From Bryopsis sp. KO-2023 (lineage: Eukaryota > Chlorophyta > Ulvophyceae > Bryopsidales > Bryopsidaceae), in NCBI GenBank assembly GCA_030272585.1, contig BSYQ01000008.1, forward strand, positions 2,604,001 to 2,668,000: a DNA stretch of 64,000 bases, given 5' to 3'. Positions within the stretch are counted from its first letter, which is position 1. The number at the start of each line of letters is the position of its first letter. Shown here piece by piece: positions 37,896 to 49,062 of this stretch. Under the pieces are notes generated by a model. That model searched no databases. It was not told where the DNA came from and worked only from the letters and a program-made list of their open reading frames with translations. The position numbers and the translations under genes are program-made.

Positions 37896-39753
37896 CTATT
37901 CATCATCCAACACATCCACACCCTTCCCCTTGGTGGTCTGATCTTCTGCAACCGTGACGAAAGAGTACATCTCCTCCTACAGCAACAACCGACCACCGAC
38001 AGATTAGCAATTTCCCATTGGAAAAAAATAAAAAAATAATACACATATATATATATACATACGTAAAATAAAATATGAACACTGGGTTCTCCATGCAAGC
38101 ACAAAAATTTATTCCCGACTGAAGAAAATACCCCCCCCCCAAAAAAAAACAACAACTATACACCCACATGGTTCCGACAAATTATCAGATTCGTGGTGAC
38201 GGAATGGGATCAGTTTAGAAAGAAAAATAATTGGCCTTTTGCGTATCATGTCTCGCGAAACCAAACTCTTAGTACAACCCCCAGATTAAAACATTTAAAT
38301 TCAAATTAGGCGGTGCCCCACAATTTGCACCAAAGCTTTTCCCTTTTTGGATACCCCAAAAGATAGACATCCTTCATATATGGTCTGGTGGATTTTGTAT
38401 ATATATATGGATAGGGAGCATTCACCCAAATCACGAACTGGTCTTAAGACTCCCTATACGTATGAGGGTTGCTCAAAAAAAAAAATTGTGCAAGTTCTGT
38501 GATTACGGACAATGAGTTTCCTGAAAGCCTCACCCCATCGAATTCAGAGAAGTAGAAAAATTAAGGATCTTATTTTCTCACAAATATGAAATTTTGATTC
38601 AGTATTTTTTTCCTCTGTGAAAAAGCAAAGACCAAAATTCTTGGAGTGCGACTGATTGACTTTTCACTGGCCACTGTTTCACCGAAATATTTATCGAATC
38701 AACATCAAAACAACTCTTTTTTTTTTTTTTTTTATGCATAGCAGTCAGAAGGAAATAGTTTTCACCCGACTCCACAAACCGCCCGACTAAAAACTCGATC
38801 AATATCTCTCTCTATAAATAGATTGAACGGATCTCTTCTCCTACGAAGACAGTGCCATTCATTCTGATCATTAACAAATTTTGCGACCAACCTTAGCATC
38901 TTCATCATCATTTCTTCGTCTGGAGATGACCAATCTGAGTCTGAATGGAATCTTGCGGATACCCTGAGAAAGGGAAAAAAAATAAAATAAATAATGAAAC
39001 AAAACTCTCAACCCTTTCAAACTATTCCCCCCCCCCCATCTTTCATCATCTGTTTTTTTTTTTTCGTTCGCTTTCTTTGTTAGGAGGCCTCAAAAGAAAA
39101 CCACTTTGTCCAATCTTTTCCCGTGTTTCTGGGGAATCTTACTGTAAAACTCAGCCATAAAAAATCATTTTGCAATGGCAGAATGTCAGTAAGATGTTTT
39201 TTTCTGGAAGCCATATCCAGCCAAGTGGAAATATATGTATGAATATATCCAGCCATGGCGTCCCTGTATCTAGTAACTGGTTTTCACTCTCGACATAATG
39301 AACACAATCAAGCACTGCTGGTGAGTTCCCAAGCGAAGGAAAAAGCTTATAATTGCAGTTCTTATTTTTTCTTCGGGGAAAAAAAATATCCCAAAGGGAA
39401 AAAAAAATCAATGAACTACAACAAACCTTGACAAACAAAAAAGCACCAAGAAAAACCAACAGTCCATGACGACAACTACACTCTGAACGTGTGCTCAGAA
39501 AAAAAGGGGTATAAATGATGAAGAAAAAATAAAAAATAAAAAAAATTGAACCCATTACCTTGCTCCAGACGGCCTTGTTGAGTTTCACGTCCAGCCTGAC
39601 GTCGCTAGTGGCCATCTCCCTCTGGGCAAACTTCCTGATTTCCCGAATCGCACGTGGAGCGCGTCTCTTAAAAGTCGTCTTCTGCAGGAGCTTGTGCAAG
39701 TTGATCGTGTAGGCCCTCGATACGACCTCCTTTGGGCGCTTTTTGTCCACCAT
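37896..39753 (-). CDS. RPL31: 60S ribosomal protein eL31
   Basis: Cytosolic large-subunit ribosomal protein near the peptide exit tunnel. Exons 39753-39559, 38963-38892 and 37976-37896 join in phase 0 and give 115 residues, the normal family length. Exon 1 encodes [27 protein letters not shown] and [14 protein letters not shown]. Exon 2 encodes [11 protein letters not shown] and [10 protein letters not shown]. The 27-codon exon 3 encodes [10 protein letters not shown] and ends VDVLDDE. Exons 2 and 3 are too short to stand out as open frames and were found by family motif. Intron 2 is 915 bp. The exon-2 donor is the weaker GTTGGT. The gene is head-to-head with RBM22. Confidence 0.94.
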
Positions 39754-40214
39754 CTACAAACGAAAGAAACCGTGTAAGGATTGGATTCAAAAGCACTGAC
39801 ATCCTCAACCCCCTCTCTCGCTTGTTTCCTCCATTCCTTTTCCACCGAGTTGAGAAACCATTTTTTTTCACTTTTTACGTGAACAAGCGCCAAAATTCGC
39901 GCGTCTTTGCCGGAGTTTTCACCTTGATTAACCCACTCGGCCCTTAGCAATCAAAAAAGAGAACGCCTCCAATATCCGCCACCCCCAATTGCTCGTCTGG
40001 GTTGCCCAAGGACGATTCGATGCCAAACCCCTCAAGAAATTGCTGGCGGCGATTGACAGAGGTGATCCGATTCGGATCAAGGCCGTTTGGTGGTCTACCG
40101 CCAAAATGCTAGGATACGATTTTAGCCTGCGCTTTTCGTTTCGGAACCAAACCGTTGCTGGAAGGACGGCTCCACCGTTCTGCGTCAGATTTTTGATTTT
40201 GCGTGAGAGGGAGG
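39754..40214. promoter_or_regulatory. Shared divergent promoter region of RPL31 and RBM22
   Basis: 461 bp separate the two start codons on opposite strands. Both are housekeeping genes with matching expression demands, so a bidirectional promoter is plausible. No TATA box or named element was recognised. An open frame at 39989-40225 (+) overlaps this region and is not called. Confidence 0.4.
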
Positions 40215-43194
40215 ATGGCGCATAGGCTGCTTTACGATCCGGACAACGATGGATGGGAAAGGTCGGACTTTCCTATTGTTTGCGAAACCTGCCTCGGCCC
40301 GAATCCGTACGTGCGCATGCAAAGGGTGAGAGTTGCAGTCTGTGCGTTGGAGTGGATGGTAGCCACGTGTCGGCTTTTTTTTTGTGCGGTTTGTTTTGGG
40401 GGATGTTGGGGGTGGTTTGGTGCGGTTTTTTTCTTTTTCTTCAGTGTTCCTTGTTAAAAAAATTGGATTTTTGGCTGGTGCAGATAGAGTTTGGAGGAAC
40501 TTGTCATATTTCTGGAAGACCTTACACGGTTTTCAGGTGGCGCCCAGGAAATGATGCCAGGTGGGTTTCACAGAACACCCCTGTAGAGAAACATACATTT
40601 TGAAAATTCTTTGGGATTAAACAAATAGAATTTGAATGGAGTAAATGAATGGGAAAAGGACACCATTCTCTTCACTGAACGCTGAGCCATCATTTGTTTC
40701 AAGACTCATGGAAAAAAAAATCTTTCAAGAGAATGCACTGTGTACCCGAAAAAAAGAGAAATAAAAGTGATTATAACCGACAGGTATTCCAAATTCATGA
40801 CATCTGCTCATGTCCTTTACCAACTAGACAACCCATACCAATTTTTTTCTGTTGTGTTTTCAGATACAAGAAAACGATTGTCTGTCAGGAGGTGGCAAAG
40901 GCGAAGAATGTGTGCCAGGTGATACATGATGTTTCGAAATTACTGCTATTTTCTTGTCTTTCTGTGCAAAAATGTTGGACTTCAAGGAAATCATATTCAA
41001 TGGGTTCATTTTTGTAAATATCGCTTTTTATCTTCAACCATTTCAACAGAAGAAAGAGGAAGAAATACGTAGCACTTTTATACCGAACCCATTTGTAAAG
41101 GAGAAACTATGCTGGGAAAAACATGCAAGTCACAGGGCAATTTTTTTGGTTCCACAATGCATAATTTTGATCTTCAAGGGGGTTTGAGCTGTGGGTGCCC
41201 CTCTCCCCCCCCCCTCCAAAAAAAAGGGGAAAAAAAAACACCCACGTTGCAGTCATATTGAGAGTTTTTGTGGTGTGCAACGACGACATGGCAGGTTTGT
41301 TTGTTGGATTTGGATTATGGACTTCCGGTCCAAGTGAGGGACAGTGCAATGGGGGTGGAGAAGGACGATATCCCACAGAGCGACGTGAACAAAGAGTTCA
41401 AGCTGGATCAATTGGCAGAGTCTGGTGAGTTGGGCGCCCAATACACAAAAGGCCAACCTAACGACCTTATCCTCAAGCTGCAGAGAACCACACCCTACTA
41501 CAAGGTGGGTGCTTCCATTCGGTGTGTGGTGGATGTCAAATGGAACAGGGCCGGCATGTCTGCCATTTTAGGTTGTCCCATTGTCTGCAAAAGAGAAAAA
41601 ACTGTATGTAATAACAAGGCCACACATAATCTTTTCCCGATGGACATTTCCTGGATCTGAGGCTTGTTTGTGACTGACTGCTTAATTTTTTTTTCCGATG
41701 CCCAGAGAAATATGGCTCCTATTTGCTCGTTTTTCGTGAGGGGGATGTGCAACAGAGGGGCAGAATGTCCCTACAGACATGAGCTGCCCACCACTGGAGA
41801 ATTGGCGGAACAAAACATCAAGGACAGATATTATGGAATTAACGATCCGGTGGCCAGAAAGATGCTGAGAAGAGCCGGTGATATGCCCACTCTAATGCCA
41901 CCAGAAGACCAGTGAGTAAATACATTTGACCCAAAAACTACAAAAAAAAAGTTGAATGAATGAATGAATGAATGAAATCCCCTTGGTGGTTGTCCATCTC
42001 TTGGAGATCCAGGAGCTTGTTTTCATACTGATGTGTTGTGTGGGTGTGTGCGTGTTTTTCCCAGAACTATAAGCACTCTGTATGTTGGTGGCTTGACGCC
42101 GGAGATCAAGGAGGACGATTTGAAGGATAAGTTCTATGCGTTTGGGGAGCTCCAGAGCATCAAGGTCATCGAGCATCGAAACTGTGCTTTTGTGACATAC
42201 ACCACACGACAAGCGGCGGAGAAAGCTGCTGAAGAGATGGCAAACCGACTCATAGTGAAGGGCCATCGGTGCAAGCTCATGTGGGGAAGGCCTCAACAAC
42301 CTCGTCCCGAAGGTGCCCGTCAAAATCTCATCACCAACAACAAACTCGGCACGACAGAAAGCCAGGCCATAATGCCACCAAATATGCTTGGTTGATTTGG
42401 ATTGGTGCATCTGTTCTTTGGACTCTCCTTCGATCCACAAAGCAAATCCCCCCCTCTCTATTGTCAGGTAAATGATTCGGCCCCCTTTCCTTGGTTTGCG
42501 CAGTTGCTGACGAGGGGCCTTCCTCCCACCAAGCCGCTCGTCCCATGATGATGCCTCCACAAGTTCAAATGCAGATGGGGGCTGCACAGCCTTTCCAACC
42601 ATACGGACCCAATTACTTCAACCTGCCCCCAGCGGGCACCTCTGACCACCATGTCTATCCATCGATGGATCCATCTGCTATGGGCACCAAAATGTTGGCT
42701 CCAGGCCAACCTCCGAAAAGAAGAATTGACGGCGAGCCAATGGAGGATCCTTCAGGGAAAAAGCCTCGACATGATTTGCCACCCCCACCTGGTCCAGGGG
42801 GATTCGTCCCAATGCGGCCGATGCCTCCACCCCCAGGATACATGATGAGACCGCCACCACCAGGGCCTCGGCCTCCAATGGGTAGGGTTGGCGGCTGGCT
42901 CAATTGAATCAATTATGTGGGTTTCTTTTTTAATACGTACATACATTCATATATACATCATGCAGAGACGCTACAAGAACAAAAGGAATAGTTGTATTCA
43001 TTTTTTTTATTGTTTTTGCAGGATTTGTTCCTATGATGCCACACGGAGCCCCTGTCAGACCCCCTCCAATGAGACCTCCATCAAATATCCCTGCACCGCA
43101 ACCTCCACCCCCGAGGCCCCCTGCGAGCCAACCAAAAACTGACCCACAGCAGGCACCGCAACCTGAGCAAACAGAATCCATGCCAGCTTCTTGA
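40215..43194 (+). CDS. RBM22: Pre-mRNA-splicing factor RBM22 (yeast Slt11/Ecm2 type)
   Basis: Spliceosome component contacting U6 and the catalytic core in activated spliceosomes. Exons 40215-40325, 40484-40560, 40864-40918, 41295-41504, 41706-41911, 42065-42312, 42504-42881 and 43022-43194 join in phase and give 485 residues. Domains in order: an N-terminal zinc-binding region ([13 protein letters not shown]), [24 protein letters not shown], a CCCH finger ([19 protein letters not shown]), [13 protein letters not shown], an RRM ([25 protein letters not shown]), and a Pro/Met-rich tail containing YFNLPP. In the N-terminal region two half-motifs have each lost a cysteine: family CKIC reads CHIS and family CQTC reads CQEV. 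The donor at 42313 (GTGCCC) is weak but is the one that keeps the frame. Identity is certain. Confidence 0.95.
41954..41976 (+). repeat. TGAA tetranucleotide repeat
   Basis: Five to six tgaa units in the RBM22 intron 41912-42064. Confidence 0.7.
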
Positions 43195-43745
43195 GAGAGT
43201 GGATTGATTGAGGGGCCGGTTTTGAAAGGGGGCTTTGCTGTGGGTTGAAAGCCAACAAGAGAGAGGTTGTGTGGAAGTCAACTACTGCTTCTGTATTTGT
43301 TTAGACATTGTTTAGTTGGTAGGAATGAGGTGGTGAGGATTTGGGATGTAGGAGAGGTTATTGTGTTGTAGGGTTGCCAAAGTGATGACGGTCTTGAGAT
43401 GTGTGGATGTGACGTTGGGTTGAAACAAAAATGCTTCGGAACGAGTGCAGAGATTTTGGTGGATTTCTATTCCGTTTGTCCCCTCCCCACCCTTGGGTGT
43501 CATACCTCAGGCTCGACTTGAGCATTATCTTTGGAGATGTGCTACATACATCTCCATGCCTCATCCCTCCAGTAAATTCAAGGATTAATCTACTGGACCA
43601 GCAATGTCCCCAACAACTGCTGATAAACATTCGAAAGGGGTGGTACGTAGCGATTGTTTGAGAATGACGTGAAAACAAGAAACTAGTTACGACATGGAAA
43701 AAAAGAGCAAATACATACAAGTGTTGTGGTAAAAATTATAGAAGA

Positions 43746-43996
43746 GGGCGATTGTCTGTCGAATTTATTTTGCTGGCTCCGGTTTTGTAGACCAAAGGGA
43801 GTCGAACCCTTCCACGTTCCAAAAGTCTAATTTTTTGCCTTTGTGCCGAGACGCGCATGCGCAGAAACGGCCTGGCAAAAATAGTACCGTGGGAGCATCC
43901 CTAAGGAGTCCCTCATCGCGACAGCGTCGCAAAGTGCCAGAGACGCAGTCGGATGACGCCGATCACCTGGATGATCGAGATCAAACGCCGGTCAGG
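43746..43996 (+). CDS. Possible isolated exon, unknown
   Basis: One frame is open from a stop near 43743 to a consensus GTAAGT donor at 43997. Its end is polar (SRQRRKVPETQSDDADHLDD) and looks protein-like. It has no ATG and no confident partner exon, although a frame near 44180-44280 (EIDALRTFHDLVKRKLP) is also protein-like. It could be a relic of a gene or transposon. Confidence 0.25.
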
Positions 43997-44684
43997 TAAG
44001 TATGATACGGAGTGAAAAGTCTCCCCCCCAATCAATAAGAACTTTTGCCAAGCTGCTTCATTTGGTTTTTCTTTGGAACTTGTGGAGCCCCTATGTCAGA
44101 CTTTGGAAAACTGATGAATCAATCAATCAACCAAATTGCTTTGCGGTGAGACGAAGGACGGAGAATATGTGCTCGCCATGACCAGAGGGAGATCGACGCA
44201 TTGAGGACCTTCCATGACCTGGTCAAACGAAAGCTGCCCACTTGTCGAAACAAAATAAATAGCTATATGTTACGTTCGTAGAACCTTCTGTTTTGGGAGA
44301 TCCCAACGGCGACGATCGGTATGCCTGCTTGTACTTCGTTACCAGAGAGCTGCCTTGTGCAGCTGCCTAGTAAGAAACTGTATTTTGTTGCATCTGATGG
44401 AGGTCAGCTTAGAAACACTCTATTGGTGAAACAGGGAGACTGGTTGAGTTTTGTGGATACATAAAAGTTCAATTTATAGTAAACAGGTTGAAATGCTTTA
44501 CAAAGCTTGATAGGTTGTTTCATGCGATGGGAAAAGACTTGATAAGTTGTTTCCTGTTGCAGGATGATCTTTCTTTTTTTTTTTTTTTTTGGGGGGGGGG
44601 GGCGGGGGGTTAAAGGATTTGTTTCTTAAGCAAAGAATTTCTTGTAAATTGAACCAAGTTCACCAATTCTGCGACACATTTTTT

Positions 44685-45417
44685 TTACAAGTTATGACGT
44701 TTCGGAAAAAGATGAGAGGGGGGGTGGGGTGGTGATATTAATGTATGGTAGATATTTACGCCGGATGAGTCTTTGCAACATTTCTTGGAACTTGTTATCT
44801 GAGGCTCATGTGTGGGTGTGGAGCTAAGAATTCGCTCCAGCCACCCAAATTCATCGACTGGTTTTTCATCAAACAATTATGTAGGCTTTATTGCAGCGTC
44901 TGATTCAACGCCACTGTTGTATCGGTCGAATAAAACTCCAGCGCCAGCTAGCATTCGAATGAGCTTTTTGTCAAATATTTCTGGCAATGAATTTTCGAAG
45001 ACTGAAACCACTCGGGGAGGGAATCAGCCTGGAATTGGTTGGGCATCTCTGCCCTTGGAAACGCTGTACAGCACATTTTTGGCCAGACATGATTGGTGTT
45101 AGATCGGGTGGAATCTGAAACATGCGCGAAGTATGCGTATGGTTAGGATGTGGTTCTGGTTAGCTGGACAGGCTTCAAATACTATCATGTCAGACTGGGT
45201 CGGGGATATCATTCAATCCAACAATCATTGTAACAACATCGTGGTCGCTTGAGGGGCAGTCACCTGTGACTATATTTTCGTTTTCTGCCGCCAAGGTTTT
45301 ACACTCGGGGGTAGTTTTCCAAATTTTTTTACCTTCTTTTTTGAGACTTCTCAGCTTTTGGCTTGTATCATTCTTCAAGGGGGAAAGAGGAGAAAATTTG
45401 AGACAATCTTGGGACAT
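44685..45417 (-). pseudogene. Possible decayed gene, unknown family
   Basis: On the minus strand, 45417-45190 ends in DHDVVTMIVGLNDIPDPV before a stop. Further on, a frame reads FENSLPEIFDKKLIRMLAGA, LFDRYNSGVESDAAIKPT, then a stop codon, then FDEKPVDEFGWLERILS. The stretches look like protein but are interrupted by stops that are not at obvious introns. The VVTMIVGLND string loosely recalls SGNH hydrolases; that is a guess. Confidence 0.25.
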
Positions 45418-46275
45418 CGTTGAGCATTGACTCGATCCTCTCTTTGCTTCTCCCCTGTCCCAAACTGGAATTTCAGAAGTGAGAAACTACTGCTGTCAAT
45501 GAAGAAGAAAAAGCTCAGTATGGATGGATGGTACTATCCTTTCACAGGTCTCATCAACCTTCAGGGATTTCTAACTCCCCGTTTGCTCAACAAGGGACTG
45601 TTCGATTTCGGTCCAACGAAAGGCGATATTATGTATTTTATATAATGAAAATGAACATGACTACATGCGAAGATGCAGATTTCCGACAAGGAAAGGGTGA
45701 TCAAGATCGTAGGAAACTGCTGGAGACGAGCGAAAGGGACGAGTAACGGCCGAGGTGTTCTTTTCATCGCACTGTCTTGCCCAGATCGTCGTCCTCCCCC
45801 CAAAAGGACCAAAACGCAACTGGCGCTTTAAAATTTTGGTGTGGTTTGGTTTAAAATTTTGTTTTTCTGAAGCAGAAAAATTAGGTTCATTAGGTTAACG
45901 TCGAGCGTTAGATCGGCGGCGGGACTGGCGGCTTGCGGGAGACGCATGGTACCCAACACAAGGCTTTGCTCAAATCGTGCCGATCTTCCTAAGAATGGTC
46001 GACTCAAACAATAGAGGGTTGTTACTCCACTAGCTAGGGGAGGAAGGGTAGTACTGAGATCAGTGTGGTCCCGTCCATCTTACGCTTTTTGCATCGATCA
46101 TTGGGGTGTGAAAGGGGGCATAAATTTTGGAAAAAAAAAACTCCCTCGCCGTTCTTCTCCCAAGCACATGATCGGAGGCTACCTGTGATCATCCTTTTTT
46201 CTTTCTTTTTTCTCCAGTTCCAGATCTGCTGCCCATTCGTGTAATTTTCCTTTCAACCTATAAAGAAAAAACAGG

Positions 46276-48017
46276 ATGTCCATTTTGACCTGTGCCCCCA
46301 TCTTTGGCTGGTGTTTCCTATTTTTCATGCTGGTGGAGAGCCAGCAGGATTTGTTGAACGGGTGCAAATTGTTTGATTTGCTCGCCTACATCAAACCCTA
46401 CAACGTGAGCCAGGAAGCCATGTTGGTGGATCATTATTTTTCAGACTTTGAAAAAAACATCTCGATTGTGTATGCCCAACGGGGCTCTTGTCAAGAATAC
46501 ACCAAATGTGTGAGGGCATCGTCCTCGGCGTTTTCCACATGTTCGGTTTTCCAGACTATATCTGAATGCACGGGCAACACTGGTAAGAGTACTCCAATTC
46601 TCCAAAGAACTATTTTTTTTTCCAAAAAAGGGCACAAAATGTTTTTGAATGGATCCTCTGGCCCTATTCCTGATATGTTTTTTATTTCTTTTTTTTTTAT
46701 TTCTGGCTGTTTTCAGGAAGGGTTGTACCACATCCACAACAACATCATCCCCACTTTCTATTTATTTCCCCTCAAAATAAAATTTTGTCCATGAACACAC
46801 AAAAAAACACGTAGTACTGGAGAAACTGCGTGCCCCCTCCCCCTAAAGTTTCCCATTTTCAGGCCTACGTTTTGGTATGGTGCATCCAGGATGGCCTGCC
46901 TTCGTTTTTGAAAACTGCAAGGGTGATCGGTGCGAGTTGACCATGTCGCCCAATGCTACAAAGTGTCATTATGAGCAGTGGAGGAAGATACCAGCTGCGA
47001 TTGCTAAACCATGCACGCATGATTTGGACGACAACATGTTGTATTATCGACCGATGGGAAATCTTAATGCACTGAATGGGAGTCATTGTTTGCTACCATT
47101 GCCAAAGGGGTCAAAAATTTTCAAGCAGGTATTTATTTATTCTGTAAAATTGTACGTTTGTCTTATCTTAACTTGATTTGACTGTCAAAGGCAATTTGAC
47201 AGTCAATGTTAGGCTAAGAGGGACACCTCAAACAAACCAGAAATACAGGCCAATGTTTAAAGATATGTATTGAAGAAGGAGGCTCACTAACTGCTTGTTT
47301 TGCGGGCTAATTCTTTTTGGAAGACTCTCGGATCTTGTTTTTTTCTGTTAAAGTAGCATTTTATTTCCCTCAACTCATGTGAATGCAGATTGAGTGCAAA
47401 GGAAAAAAGAAGGATGAACCATACTATAAGTGGACATACGAGTTTTCCCATTCACTGTCCGAAGGCAATTACTCATGTTTGCTGCGGTCAAGGTAAACAT
47501 CATATTTTCATACAATTTTTGTGTAAGGTTTTTTTAATTCTCTTCTTTTGTTCATGTATGAATAAAAATAAAAATAAATAATTTTGGGAATTAAATCAAA
47601 CATCGTAGAGAAATTTGAAGGGTTCTTGAGAAGGAATTAGTTACAATTATCCATTTATTAATTATCCACACTCCGTTAAGAGTCTTAACATCCCTTGCTT
47701 TCTCACCACACTTACAATTTTTCCTGAACTATTTTTATGCATGCAGATGTGAACGGATGGAGCACCCCTTGGACTTCATTTGCATTTCTGGGAAAAATTC
47801 TGCCAATATTCTAAGAAGGGCTGCAAGCACACGAATGGCCATCGATATCTTAGCTGAAGCCAAAAACAAAACCGAAACCACAGAAAACGTTACGAAAAAA
47901 ATTGAAACCCGTGTCGCCTTGAAACCAGAAAACTCAGCAAAGTGGGAAAACCACCACTGTATTGTCACTTTCATTGGAAGCTTCTCCCTTACTTTGCTGG
48001 CTGTATTTTTTGCTTGA
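46276..48017 (+). CDS. Secreted, probably GPI-anchored cysteine-containing protein
   Basis: No family recognised. Exons 46276-46582, 46863-47128, 47389-47492 and 47747-48017 join in phase and encode 315 residues. The N-terminus MSILTCAPIFGWCFLFFMLV is a signal peptide. The body holds many cysteines (for example GSCQEYTKC, FENCKGDRC, ATKCHYEQW, GSHCLLPL, FICISG), consistent with disulfides. It also has several N-glycosylation sequons (NVS, NIS, NAT, NGS, NYS, NKT). The C-terminus is a short hydrophobic tail (CIVTFIGSFSLTLLAVFFA) with nothing after it, as expected for a GPI-anchor signal or a tail membrane segment. A cell-surface role is therefore likely. The start is the first ATG and gives the signal peptide directly. 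Confidence 0.78.
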
Positions 48018-49062
48018 TGTTTTCAGCACCATCTGTTGTGGGGGATTCTTGTTATTGGTTTCTTTGCTGAGGCCACGTTAACTGGGAAAAAAAAATCCAC
48101 TTTTCAGTTCTGTGTAAAATCAGTACCCAATTCATCTTTTGGGGACATTTGGGGGGGGGCTTGTTTTGCTGTTGGTTTTGGGGGGTTGCTTTGGCTGTTT
48201 TTTTTTCTTTCAAGCATTTGCATTTTTAGACATTTACAAGGTCAAAACACTTTCCAACAAGAAAATTGAAGAGACGTATCGAAGACTGAAATGACATTTT
48301 TTTCTTCTGATTGTCATTTGAAAAAAAAAAAAAAACTGGTGGTGGTGATTGGTGGTGGAAAAAAGTGCCATTATAGGACCTCATCCTATTTGTCAATTTG
48401 CAGTCAACTGATTTTAGATAGGATTTCTGTTTGCGTGAAGACAATACATATATGTTTTGCTGGAATCAAGAGGGTGGGTCGTTGTTGCTTGTACTGTGAT
48501 CAGGGCACACGTTGATTGCTTTTTTTTGTCAGTTTACTCCACAATTCGCTGAAACAGTACCAACAATTCATTCAATACTTTTCCAATGAAAGGAATTTGC
48601 GAATTTATTACTCGACCATCCATTTTTTTTTCCGTACCGGCGACAGTTGTGAATTAGGACATTCGGGCGAACAAAGACAAAGATTGTGAAGCCACCACCA
48701 GATTATGCAGGCAACAGAAAGGATACAATTATCTGTCAATCTCTTTCCTTTTTGACATTACAGTTCCCAGGTGTTTCACACTCCATCCCTTCTAGTCTAC
48801 CTACCTAACAGACACACACACACACAAGCCATGTCTGCACATCACCATTTCCTCTCTACCCAGCACTTATGTTGTTTGAACTCTTTCCAACACTTAACAA
48901 TCACTTTCTGAAGGTGGAATTCTTGATTCTCAGCCATTCAACACTCAAAACACCCCAGGTCCTCCACATTCTCTAAACCAGGAGCGAACACCAGCTTCTG
49001 ACCAACCTATATGTAATAAGTATCGTGCTGAATTCCAGACAAGGTACAAATTCGACAAAATT
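48018..49062. other. Convergent spacer
   Basis: Lies between two convergent 3' ends. It contains poly-A/T and a short CA repeat at about 48811-48824. No gene is seen. Confidence 0.5.

Larger units (their letters stand above)
43195..46275. other. Mostly unassigned 3-kb spacer
   Basis: Begins with the RBM22 3' flank. It includes a possible plus-strand exon (43746-43996), a G-rich stretch near 44591-44608, minus-strand protein-like frames (44685-45417) and a conventional-looking but unrecognised remainder. It ends at the promoter of the gene starting at 46276. Confidence 0.4.

Noticed and set aside
43790-43870. Possible tRNA on the minus strand, from a T-arm-like gggttcgactccc
   Set aside because: The 3' acceptor-like end gtctac has no complementary gtagac at the right distance upstream, and no D or anticodon stem could be drawn.
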